The notes beneath the pieces were generated by a model, which was not told where the DNA came from, ran no database searches, and saw only the letters and a list, made by a program, of their open reading frames with translations. The position numbers were made by a program, and so were the translations under genes. Of a stretch of DNA of 12,537 nucleotides, positions 6,059-12,537 are shown piece after piece; positions within the stretch are counted from its first letter, which is position 1; each line of letters begins with the position of its first letter. Source of the DNA: Cytophagales bacterium (GTDB taxonomy: Bacteria > Bacteroidota > Bacteroidia > Cytophagales > Cyclobacteriaceae); contig DNTA01000076.1 of NCBI GenBank assembly GCA_003500135.1, forward strand, positions 1 through 12,537, written 5' to 3'.

Positions 6059-7999
6059 ATGCATCGTTCATTATTATTAATCTTATGTCCTGTTTTTATT
6101 TTTACATCATTCATCGCTCATTCGCAGGATATTATTCGCACTAAAAATGAAGCCACCGCTAAACCATCTTATGGTTTTTCGGGTGAATGGCAGTATTTGA
6201 CAACTGACATTTACTTATTTAACGAAACGCGATTCAATAACCTTATCAATAACCTTGAGCGAAGCCCGAATAAAAACATCTTTGGCAAAATTACCGATGA
6301 GCAGGTTGAAATGCTTACCATCACGGCGAGGGTAAAAGATGTTGTCAATTTCAATAACCAGGAGGTAGTGTATCCCCTTTTTAATTATAAGGTAGACTAC
6401 GGTAAAGACCAGAAATATAAAACACAAGGCTTTGCGGGAACAGAAGCCATCCGCATGTTTGATAATTTACCCCTGGCCACCACCAAGAATTTTATCAATG
6501 CTGTGATCGATGGAACGGTAATTACCAACACCGAAGGCAATAAAGTAATGGGCCTGATTGCTCAACAATTGCAAAACATTGCCAACTTCACCAACCCAAG
6601 TACTGCTGTATTCACCATAATTGGCGAAATGGGTAAATACCTCGAAAGCAGTAGTCGCAAAAAACAGTACAAATTCAGCTCTACTATTCGACTGTACGAC
6701 GATGCCAAATTCAGCAAGCGACTGCATTCGATAAATGTATTTTCTCTACGCCCTTCAAGAGAAATGCATAAGGAAAACTTTGATGCCGCTCGCCTGGAAG
6801 CATATGTTTCGCTATTGGAGTTTGAAGACCAGGAACCGATAACTTACGATCAGCTCAAAACATTACTTCCCTATGATGAATATCCGTTTTTTGTGGTCGT
6901 CAATTATAAGTCAAAATACAACCCCCCGGCCATTAATGAGGACCGTATCGACTATGAGTATATTGATGAATACAAGCAAAGGGTCAATAAAGATTGTGAA
7001 CAGGGCCTCAACAATGCGGTGGTATGTAAGCAGGAAGAACGACTGGTGGAATTTCTTTACGATTTTGCCAACTTCAAGGTACTTAAACAGCAGTATGACC
7101 TTAACCTGAGCAGCAAACTAACTGATAAACTGGACAAAAACCTGTTCATCTTGCTGGAGGCTTATTATGAATTGCAAATGGAACTCAATTCGAGAAAGAG
7201 GGAGTTTGCAACAGTGCCTGCTTTTCAAAATGATTTCTTACCGAGATATGAAAAAATCTTACAAACCTCGGAAAGATATCTTACAGAATCGTCCAACCTC
7301 AACCAGGTGCGGTTGGCCGTAGATGCCATGATGGACCTACAGAAACTTCCACAGGCACAAATTAGTGTAGAGCTGGCCGAAAAGTATGCTGTATTGCTTA
7401 GTGCGGTCAGTTTACCATCTGAGGTTGAAAACTCAGATGCCAATATGAATTTGAAAAAATGGCGGAATTCTTTAGATAAGTTGATCTACGAAAAAAAATA
7501 TATGTCTATGGTTGATCGCTTATCTGGAATGAAGGCCAACGAAGGTACATTTAAAGAGTATGAAAAAATCAAAAAAGAGATCAACAATACTGCATGTGTT
7601 ATTTGCCGACAAGAAATGAATGAGGCTTCAGCGATGTACCTCCATCGATACGAAACTTTTCAATTAAAACGCGCTTTAAAGAATGCATTGGAGGCTCAAA
7701 ATAAGGCGAAGGACGCATTGACCGGATATTTGGGCATTAAATCATGTGTAACTAAAAAATACGAGCAGCAGGACAGCGCTTTTGTTCGTGAAGATTACCA
7801 GTTTATTTATCAGGATATCTCAAAAAGTTTCTCTCAGATTGATCAGCTCAGACAACTGGTAGGCAATGACCTGTCACTTTTATCTATAGATGAGCTTAAC
7901 TCATATGAAATATCACTGCAAAATTTACATGAGAAGATTGAAATGAATATCCGTGAAAATTGTGAAAGACTTCCGGGTTTTTGCGAATGCGATGAATAA
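6059..7999 (+). CDS. Large secreted protein of unknown function
   Basis: I do not recognise this 646-residue protein. The ATG at 6059 begins a good signal peptide (basic start, hydrophobic 5-19, likely cleavage after AHSQ at 23), so it is exported to the periplasm or beyond; an in-frame TTG 30 bases upstream would spoil the signal. No lipobox Cys is at the cleavage site. Residues 40-290 look mixed alpha/beta and contain a Lys/Tyr-rich stretch; residues 320-640 are mostly helical. The mature chain has eight Cys, all after residue 310: 313 and 323, 513 and 516 (CxxC), 563, and 635, 642, 644 at the very end (CERLPGFCEC). This suggests disulfides or a metal site. It is divergent from the deacetylase-like gene, with 224 bp between, and the CDGSH gene begins 65 bp downstream. 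No catalytic motif is visible, so a structural or binding role is a guess. Confidence 0.8.
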   Translation: MHRSLLLILCPVFIFTSFIAHSQDIIRTKNEATAKPSYGFSGEWQYLTTDIYLFNETRFNNLINNLERSPNKNIFGKITDEQVEMLTITARVKDVVNFNNQEVVYPLFNYKVDYGKDQKYKTQGFAGTEAIRMFDNLPLATTKNFINAVIDGTVITNTEGNKVMGLIAQQLQNIANFTNPSTAVFTIIGEMGKYLESSSRKKQYKFSSTIRLYDDAKFSKRLHSINVFSLRPSREMHKENFDAARLEAYVSLLEFEDQEPITYDQLKTLLPYDEYPFFVVVNYKSKYNPPAINEDRIDYEYIDEYKQRVNKDCEQGLNNAVVCKQEERLVEFLYDFANFKVLKQQYDLNLSSKLTDKLDKNLFILLEAYYELQMELNSRKREFATVPAFQNDFLPRYEKILQTSERYLTESSNLNQVRLAVDAMMDLQKLPQAQISVELAEKYAVLLSAVSLPSEVENSDANMNLKKWRNSLDKLIYEKKYMSMVDRLSGMKANEGTFKEYEKIKKEINNTACVICRQEMNEASAMYLHRYETFQLKRALKNALEAQNKAKDALTGYLGIKSCVTKKYEQQDSAFVREDYQFIYQDISKSFSQIDQLRQLVGNDLSLLSIDELNSYEISLQNLHEKIEMNIRENCERLPGFCECDE

Positions 8000-8064
8000 T
8001 GAAAGTCTTGTAATATTTCATATATCAATCAAATTGAGTAGATTATATTCAAAAAAGAACTAAT

Positions 8065-8304
8065 ATGAGCACTCCTAAACAAGCTGACAACAAACCCCTA
8101 CTCGTAGACCTTGAAGCTGGCAAGACGTACGCATGGTGCGCCTGTGGCCTTTCCGCCAACCAGCCCTGGTGCGATGGCAGCCACAAACCAACCGGGCTGT
8201 CGCCAAAGGTTTTTAAAGCAGAAGAAAGTAAAAAGGCAGCCATGTGCATGTGCAAAGCTACAGGCAACCCGGCCTTTTGTGATGGCACCCATTCCAGGTT
8301 ATAG
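8065..8304 (+). CDS. Tandem CDGSH iron-sulfur domain protein
   Basis: A 79-residue cytoplasmic protein with two CDGSH zinc-finger-like iron-sulfur motifs. The first has Cys25, Cys27, Cys36 and His40 in WCDGSH; the second has Cys61, Cys63, Cys72 and His76 in FCDGTH. In this family each 3Cys-1His set binds a redox-active, acid-labile [2Fe-2S] cluster, so the protein probably carries two. Bacterial two-motif forms are compact monomers with an uncertain role in electron or cluster transfer. It lies 65 bp after the large secreted protein gene; they may share a transcript, but the products work in different compartments, so no functional link follows. The ATG at 8065 is the natural start and the stop is TAG at 8302-8304. 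Confidence 0.93.
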   Translation: MSTPKQADNKPLLVDLEAGKTYAWCACGLSANQPWCDGSHKPTGLSPKVFKAEESKKAAMCMCKATGNPAFCDGTHSRL

Positions 8305-8370
8305 AATTATTTCAAATCAAGAGGTAAATCTCCGTTTTTTAGCCTTAAGAACCGGGCAATATTTCTATGA

Positions 8371-8398
8371 TTGGCAATAAGTGATTTAAGTAAATTTT
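8371..8398 (+). promoter_or_regulatory. Candidate promoter for the hydrolase/M19-like operon
   Basis: A TTG at 8371 is followed after 17 bases by TAAATTTT, a 7-of-8 match to TAnnTTTG. It lies in the 213-bp gap before the hydrolase ATG at 8518, which is too long for simple operon continuation and has no gene. The leader would be about 115 bases. The spacing is short for this promoter class, so the call is tentative. Confidence 0.3.
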
Positions 8399-8517
8399 AT
8401 GTGGTGTGAAGTAACATGGAAAACAAATAAACATTTATAATTAAAACCTTTAAAATCGGGTGTTATTGTCAATTTTTCGCTAAATTGATAACCTATACCA
8501 ACCAAACTAAAATAGCC

Positions 8518-9597
8518 ATGCCCGACCCCAAAGCATATCTCATCACCAACCGCGAGGTCTCTGATAAAGGAGGCCCCAACTTTATTTCAGTCAACAAAGC
8601 AACCGGCGAATACCTGAGAACGGATGGCCGGGAGACGGCCCAGGACGATTTGAGATTCGGTGAAATTAATTTCGAACTCAAAAAAGGCAAGGTAAAACTC
8701 AGCGATTTTGAAGTCAAACTCTATCCTGACCTCCCATACGATGAACTTAGAAAAAACACGGAGGATGATTCGGTTAAATCCGCCAAAAAATTATCGAGCT
8801 TCGAATTGTTCAATACGTTGCATAAAAAAGCCAAGCCCGGGAAACAACAAAGGCAAGACATACTGTTTATTATTCATGGCTACAAGAATGACCTTGAAGT
8901 GGCCTTGCGCACCGTGCATGAATTGTACAGACAGTATGTGGTACCAAAAGAAAGCCCTATTGAGCATATTGTAATGTTCACCTGGCCGGCCAGAAAAAAC
9001 CTATTGATGTATCGTGATGATGCCCGCGATGCGGTGCTATCAGGTTATGCCCTGGCACGTGCCTATCAGAAACTTCGTTCTTTTTTTCATGTACTCGTAC
9101 GAGAAGAACGGCCTTTCTGTGAAGCAAATATTCATTTGATGTGCCACAGTATGGGCAACCGGGTTCTTGAATCGATGCTGGAGCACCTGCAGCAAAGTAA
9201 CCAAAGGGTCAACAATCTTTTTACAGAAGGCCTGTTGGTTGGCGCTGATGTTGATTACGATACGTTAGAGGCGCCGAAACCATTGAACGCCATAATTGAC
9301 CTTTGTGCAAGGGTGCATATTTATTACCATCAGCAAGACAGGGCGCTACTCATATCGGAAACTACTAAAAATGCCTTCAACAGGCTGGGGTTGTGGGGCG
9401 CCAAAAACTCAATTGCATTGCCAGACGATGTGTACCAATGTGATGTTACAGATATTGAAGATGAAGATGATGGCATTTTCGAAGATTTCATGGAAAAAGT
9501 GGTCCATCACTGGTATTATATCAACAGCACGGCTGTAATTGCTGATATCCATAGTGTTTTAAATGGTCAGTTGTCACTGTTCGCTGACGAATTTTAA
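8518..9597 (+). CDS. DUF900-type alpha/beta hydrolase
   Basis: A 359-residue protein with the alpha/beta hydrolase fold. ILFIIHGYKND (115-125) is the oxyanion strand and loop. LMCHSMGNRVLESM (207-220) is the nucleophile elbow with Ser211; the first Gly of GxSxG is Cys209, as often varied in DUF900 proteins (usually Ala-His-Ser-Met-Gly). GLLVGADVDYDTLE (238-251) follows the next strand. Candidate acid and base are Asp274 in HQQDRAL and His330/His331 in VVHHWYYI. There is no signal peptide or membrane helix, so it should act in the cytoplasm. The first 100 residues form an extra polar region of unknown use. The ATG at 8518 is chosen over an in-frame TTG at 8485, as the added residues fit no pattern. 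It is 5 bp from the M19-like gene, a clear operon. DUF900 members are mostly uncharacterised; esterase, lipase or amidase activity is an inference. Confidence 0.88.
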   Translation: MPDPKAYLITNREVSDKGGPNFISVNKATGEYLRTDGRETAQDDLRFGEINFELKKGKVKLSDFEVKLYPDLPYDELRKNTEDDSVKSAKKLSSFELFNTLHKKAKPGKQQRQDILFIIHGYKNDLEVALRTVHELYRQYVVPKESPIEHIVMFTWPARKNLLMYRDDARDAVLSGYALARAYQKLRSFFHVLVREERPFCEANIHLMCHSMGNRVLESMLEHLQQSNQRVNNLFTEGLLVGADVDYDTLEAPKPLNAIIDLCARVHIYYHQQDRALLISETTKNAFNRLGLWGAKNSIALPDDVYQCDVTDIEDEDDGIFEDFMEKVVHHWYYINSTAVIADIHSVLNGQLSLFADEF

Positions 9598-9602
9598 GTC
9601 CT

Positions 9603-11186
9603 ATGTTTGCCGATTTACACAACCATAATCACTCGCGCACCTATCTTTGGCTTCGCCCATGGATGAAAAAACACGAACGCAAAGGCGCCTTCCATCCCTG
9701 GACGGTGATAGCCTCGAACATGAGGGCAAGAAAAAAGGGCGGCATGGCCTCTGCCTACGGTCAAAGCGACCTGGTAAAGCTTTGGAACGGCAAGGTGAGA
9801 CTTACTTTTAATGCACTTTATCCTATAGAAAAGGGCTTTTTTAAATCCACTGTTTTTAAAACTAAAAACGACCCGAAAAGAGCCATAATCGGTTTTGCCT
9901 CGCACCACGATCTACCCCTACGCGATCTGCTTCAGGGGTTTGTTATGCGTCTTCCACAACCTATGATCAACCATATCCAGAGCGATGCCTATGACTATTG
10001 GGAAGCTTTGAATGAAGAATACCGTTTTTTGCTCACCAAAAATGGCCAATTGACCAGAAACCGCATTCAAATGCCCGGGCTTATCCGTAGTATTTTAGAA
10101 AGTAAGCGTAAAAGAAGGAGGAGGTTTCCTCGATTGCTCAATGCAAATGGCGCCTATCAGATACCAACCAACAAAGCGGAATTGGAGCAATTGCTTGCGG
10201 AGAATAAAATTGTAATGATATTGACCATTGAAGGCATGCATGCCATTGGCACCGACACCAGTAGCCCAGACCAATGGAAAAAAAGAGTGGACCATATCAA
10301 AAAGCAATGGCAGCACCCTGTTTTCTTTATCACCTTTGCTCATCATTTCGATAATAAATTATGTGGTCATGCACATAGTTTTCCTGATATAGCCGCCAAA
10401 AAAGTGCCGTTATTGGATCAACGGGAAAGATTGAACGGAAGCTTTACACCCGAAGGAAGATTGATCATCAGAAAGCTCTTGTCACTTGATGCGCAAAACA
10501 ACCCCAAACCTTCCGAAGGTTACCGCATACTGATCGATGTGAAGCACATGAGTGCACTGAGCCGCAAGGAGTATTATAACGAAATTGTACGGCCCTGTCT
10601 TCAAAAAGGCGATATAATACCGGTAATTGCCAGCCATTGCGGATATAGCGGTAGGTCCACTTTGGATGAATTGATCATAAAACGAAATGAAGAAAAAGAC
10701 GATTATTTTGCCAACGGGCCGTTTTATGCCTGGAATATTAATGTTTGTGACGAAGACATCCGTATGATCTTTGATACTGAAGGCTTATTCGGATTATCAT
10801 TTGACCAGCGCATCGTTGGCGTGCCTTCAAAGCAAAAAAAAGAGGGTGGGCTCAACACCCTGGAATCGCTTTGGAACAACCTGGAGGCTGTAGTGAAAGT
10901 GATCTTCAATGCCAACGACATTCCGGAAAACCAGAAACCAAAGATCTGGGAAAGATTAACGCTGGGATCGGATTTTGAAGGGTATATTGATCCGGTTAAT
11001 CCCTATCCTACAGCGCTTGAATACGACAAATTTAAAACTGACCTGATTGCATTAATGGAAGAAAAACGAAAATCAAATGGAAATCCACTATTTGGATTAA
11101 AAACAAAAACCTCTATTGAAAAAGTTGTGGAAAAACTCTGTTTTGAAAATGCAGGAAATTTTGTTCGTAAATGGTATAGAAATTAA
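9603..11186 (+). CDS. Enlarged M19 membrane-dipeptidase-like metallohydrolase
   Basis: A 527-residue amidohydrolase-fold protein of the M19 (renal dipeptidase) group, starting 5 bp after the hydrolase stop. Family motifs in order: FADLHNHNH (2-10), LTIEGMHAIG (207-216, bridging Glu210), FITFAHHFDN (242-251, His247), IDVKHMS (311-317, zinc ligand His315), VIASHCGYSGRS (341-352, His345), LFGLSFDQ (395-402) and LTLGSDFEG (452-460, substrate-site Asp457). The first ligand motif, HxD in classic enzymes, reads His6-Asn-His8 here. About 190 residues separate it from the Glu motif, versus about 100 in ordinary M19 enzymes; this insert includes a basic run (168-177). No signal peptide is present, unlike many M19 enzymes, so it probably works in the cytoplasm. 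Classic members cleave dipeptides; here another amide or ester is equally plausible. The operon partner suggests successive or coupled hydrolysis of one compound. Confidence 0.85.
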   Translation: MFADLHNHNHSRTYLWLRPWMKKHERKGAFHPWTVIASNMRARKKGGMASAYGQSDLVKLWNGKVRLTFNALYPIEKGFFKSTVFKTKNDPKRAIIGFASHHDLPLRDLLQGFVMRLPQPMINHIQSDAYDYWEALNEEYRFLLTKNGQLTRNRIQMPGLIRSILESKRKRRRRFPRLLNANGAYQIPTNKAELEQLLAENKIVMILTIEGMHAIGTDTSSPDQWKKRVDHIKKQWQHPVFFITFAHHFDNKLCGHAHSFPDIAAKKVPLLDQRERLNGSFTPEGRLIIRKLLSLDAQNNPKPSEGYRILIDVKHMSALSRKEYYNEIVRPCLQKGDIIPVIASHCGYSGRSTLDELIIKRNEEKDDYFANGPFYAWNINVCDEDIRMIFDTEGLFGLSFDQRIVGVPSKQKKEGGLNTLESLWNNLEAVVKVIFNANDIPENQKPKIWERLTLGSDFEGYIDPVNPYPTALEYDKFKTDLIALMEEKRKSNGNPLFGLKTKTSIEKVVEKLCFENAGNFVRKWYRN

Positions 11187-11279
11187 TCAACGATCGCATT
11201 GAACATAAAATGAGAATGGATAACCGGTTCAAATTCATTTTCCGATTGCCCTTCAAATGTTGACGAATACGTACAATTG

Positions 11280-11297
11280 AAGATTTTTCAAAATCTT
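11280..11297 (+). terminator. Weak terminator-like hairpin after the M19-like gene
   Basis: AAGATTTT (11280-11287) and AAAATCTT (11290-11297) form an AT-rich inverted repeat 94 bp after the stop. Only a short T stretch follows, so it would be an inefficient terminator for the hydrolase/M19-like operon. No better candidate lies closer to the stop. Confidence 0.3.
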
Positions 11298-11679
11298 TGG
11301 GCATATTTTGAGGCAGTATGCGTTATTACCTGCTTTGAAATCATTATACCGCCAAAAACTGCCCTTTCATAAATCATTCTTCAAAGTTTGCTTTATCGGT
11401 CAAATGCCATAATAAAACCATCTTAACCCGAAATTATCAATCTTTTTGAAAATATCGCTGCGGCCTGACCGTAAGCGTCAAGCATTTGATCGAAAGCATC
11501 ATGAGCAGATGAAGTCGTTGTTTTTCAACAACTTGTCAGGTCTGATGACTCATAAAGCCGTATCAGATCAATAACGATTCTGGATTTAATGCCGTTTAGC
11601 CTACTTCAATATAATTAAAAACCATAACGTATAACTTAAAAGGAACTTGAAAGTAAAGCGGTTTTAACATGGTTAATCG

Positions 11680-11701
11680 CGACAAAACATAGTTTTTGTC
11701 G
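11680..11701. repeat. Hairpin 1 of a pair (8-bp arms)
   Basis: CGACAAAA (11680-11687) and TTTTGTCG (11694-11701) are perfectly complementary around the 6-base loop CATAGT. No T-run follows, so it is not a classic terminator. It stands 8 bases from a second, stronger hairpin with the same loop length. Confidence 0.7.
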
Positions 11702-11709
11702 GGAGATTG

Positions 11710-11739
11710 GGCAAATTCTGCCCTATTGCAGAATTTGCC
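11710..11739. repeat. Hairpin 2 of a pair (12-bp perfect arms)
   Basis: GGCAAATTCTGC (11710-11721) and GCAGAATTTGCC (11728-11739) are perfectly complementary around a 6-base loop, CCTATT. Neither side is followed by a T-run, so an intrinsic terminator is unlikely. A folded RNA, a protein-binding site or a REP-like element are the main options. With hairpin 1 it forms a 60-bp structured block in an otherwise featureless region. Confidence 0.75.
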
Positions 11740-11867
11740 TTAAAATGATAGCAGATAAGCGGTTATATCTATTGAATAAAGCCACTAAATCATTTTAACC
11801 ATTGAAATTTCCGGGGAATTGGTCGGCTATCAGTTAAAAGATTTTAGTGCATCACATCAAATAGACA

Positions 11868-11903
11868 ATAAAAAAGATTGCCAAAACTGACAGTCTTATT
11901 TTT
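11868..11903 (-). terminator. Candidate terminator of the SprB/OmpA gene
   Basis: On the minus strand, about 22 bases after the TAA of the OmpA-domain reading frame, an imperfect AT-rich stem (AATAAGACTG pairing with CAATCTTTTTTATT) encloses about 10 bases and runs into six T. Position and T-run fit an intrinsic terminator, but the stem is weak and has a mismatch. Confidence 0.35.
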
Positions 11904-11924
11904 AATTAAGAAGATATTTTAACC

Positions 11925-12537
11925 TTATTTCTGTAATGAAGTACCCTCACTTTCAATCAGGTCTCCATCAAGTGTTCCGGTAAGTACTACAAACTCTATC
12001 CTTCTATTTTCTGCTTTTCCTTTCTGAGTAGTTTTTGTGGCTATCGGCTTTTCCTCACCCCAACCTTTTGTTTCAAGACGTGATGCGCGAATACCAAATT
12101 TGATCAGTGCATTTCGTATTGCCTTAGCCCTATCTTCAGATAACTTCTGATTGAAATCAGCGGATCCATCACTGCCCGTATGCCATCAATTCGGAATAAA
12201 ATATCCGGGGGCTCTTTCATGAATGAGGCAATTCTGTTGATCGTTGTGAACGATTCTGGTCTGATAACTGATTTTCCAATGTCAAAGTTAATGTCACGAG
12301 TTGTGAATTTACCTTTAGAAACCACTTCCTCATAAAGTGACATATCATCCGGAGTAGCTACTGTACATCCATTGGCATTAGTGACCACTACATCGTATGT
12401 TCCGGCACCTGTGTGAGATATATCCTAAATAGAAGCTGCGTTGCTCCAATGATAGGTGTACGGCGCCACGCCACCTGCTACTTTTATATCAAAAGCCCCA
12501 TCTTCACGACCCTAAAAACCTGAGTTCGATTAATAAT
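11925..12537 (-). pseudogene. SprB-repeat plus OmpA-domain surface protein, broken (5' end beyond window)
   Basis: This is the 3' end of a cell-surface protein on the minus strand. Reading through the lesions gives one SprB-type repeat (AGGVAPYTYHWSNAAS, then GAGTYDVVVTNANGCT), a linker, and an OmpA C-terminal domain (FTTRDINFDIGKSVIRPES, then LSEDRAKAIRNALIKFGI, KGWGEEKP and NRRIEFVVL). Such proteins link large adhesin or gliding-type surface proteins of Bacteroidota to peptidoglycan. Three lesions break it: TAG at 12512-12514, TAG at 12425-12427 (where the repeat family often has Gln, so CAG to TAG is likely), and one base lost near 12181-12182 inside the GHTG motif, which shifts the frame. 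The final TAA is at 11925-11927. In the restored sequence the peptidoglycan-binding Asp of OmpA is Gly, while the Arg is kept. TAG is a true stop in this genome (the CDGSH gene ends with it), so recoding is unlikely. Sequencing error could explain one lesion but hardly three. Confidence 0.82.

Larger units (their letters stand above)
11187..11924. other. Long intergenic region without a convincing gene
   Basis: About 740 bp between the convergent M19-like gene and the broken SprB/OmpA gene. It is AT-rich, with stops in all frames; the longest open stretches show no recognisable protein. It contains several inverted repeats: 11280-11297, 11517-11532 (GTTGTT and AACAAC around TTTC), 11680-11701, 11710-11739 and a terminator-like element at 11868-11903. 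I see no tRNA, rRNA or insertion-sequence ends. The region may be decayed DNA next to a pseudogene, or may hold a small RNA. Confidence 0.6.

Noticed and set aside
8310..8340. GAG-CTC mini-hairpin followed by six T after the CDGSH gene
   Set aside because: The stem is only three base pairs, too weak to call a terminator, although the T-run is suggestive.
8518..11186. Hydrolase/M19-like operon as an anti-phage defence system
   Set aside because: No nuclease, sensor, membrane effector or mobile-element context is present; the families are metabolic hydrolases, so defence is not supported.
11113..11304. Minus-strand open frame of 63 codons
   Set aside because: It overlaps the end of the M19-like gene in antisense and has no recognisable features.
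11395..11575. Open frame of about 50 codons on the plus strand and a 30-codon stretch opposite it
   Set aside because: Neither has a good start, both are bounded by nearby stops, and neither translation resembles a known protein; not enough to call a gene or a transposase remnant.
1..12537. CRISPR array, tRNA, rRNA, riboswitch or integrated element
   Set aside because: No regularly spaced repeats, cloverleaf-like segments, conserved riboswitch cores, integrases or flanking direct repeats were found by eye on either strand.

Overview
The window looks like chromosomal DNA of a marine/gliding-type Bacteroidota (Cytophagales-like; genus not assignable). The reasons are a Bacteroidota-type promoter (ATTG-N19-TATATTTG), a periplasmic OmpH/Skp-like chaperone, a SprB-repeat/OmpA-type surface protein remnant, weak or absent Shine-Dalgarno sequences, and moderate AT richness. 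Every product name comes from reading translated motifs; no database search was run.

Layout from left to right: (1) 1-1649, minus strand: the first 549 codons of an unusually long pyruvate kinase-like enzyme that runs off the left edge. (2) 1778-3264, plus strand, divergent from it: a Nudix-domain protein with an NrtR-like C-terminal region, followed 2 bp later by a nicotinamidase/isochorismatase-fold hydrolase, a probable NAD(H)-salvage pair. A bidirectional terminator at 3302-3332 separates it from the next block. (3) 3356-5834, minus strand: a class IV-like histone-deacetylase-fold enzyme, a rhomboid protease that appears to start at TTG, and an OmpH-like protein with its own good promoter. 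(4) 6059-8304, plus strand: a large secreted protein of unknown function with C-terminal cysteines, and a tandem-CDGSH iron-sulfur protein. (5) 8518-11186, plus strand: a DUF900-type alpha/beta hydrolase and an enlarged M19 dipeptidase-like metallohydrolase 5 bp apart, evidently one two-gene operon. (6) 11187-11924: about 740 bp without a convincing gene, containing two neighbouring hairpins. (7) 11925-12537, minus strand: the 3' end of a SprB-repeat plus OmpA-domain protein broken by two amber stops and one frameshift.

Most genes are ordinary housekeeping or accessory functions. The parts least explained by known biology are the hydrolase/M19-like operon, whose metal site differs from ordinary renal dipeptidases; the pyruvate kinase-like enzyme, with a long N-terminal domain, an enlarged B domain and a Lys at the position that distinguishes K+-independent enzymes; and the secreted 646-residue protein. 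I see no CRISPR array, tRNA, rRNA, intact mobile element or recognisable defence system.
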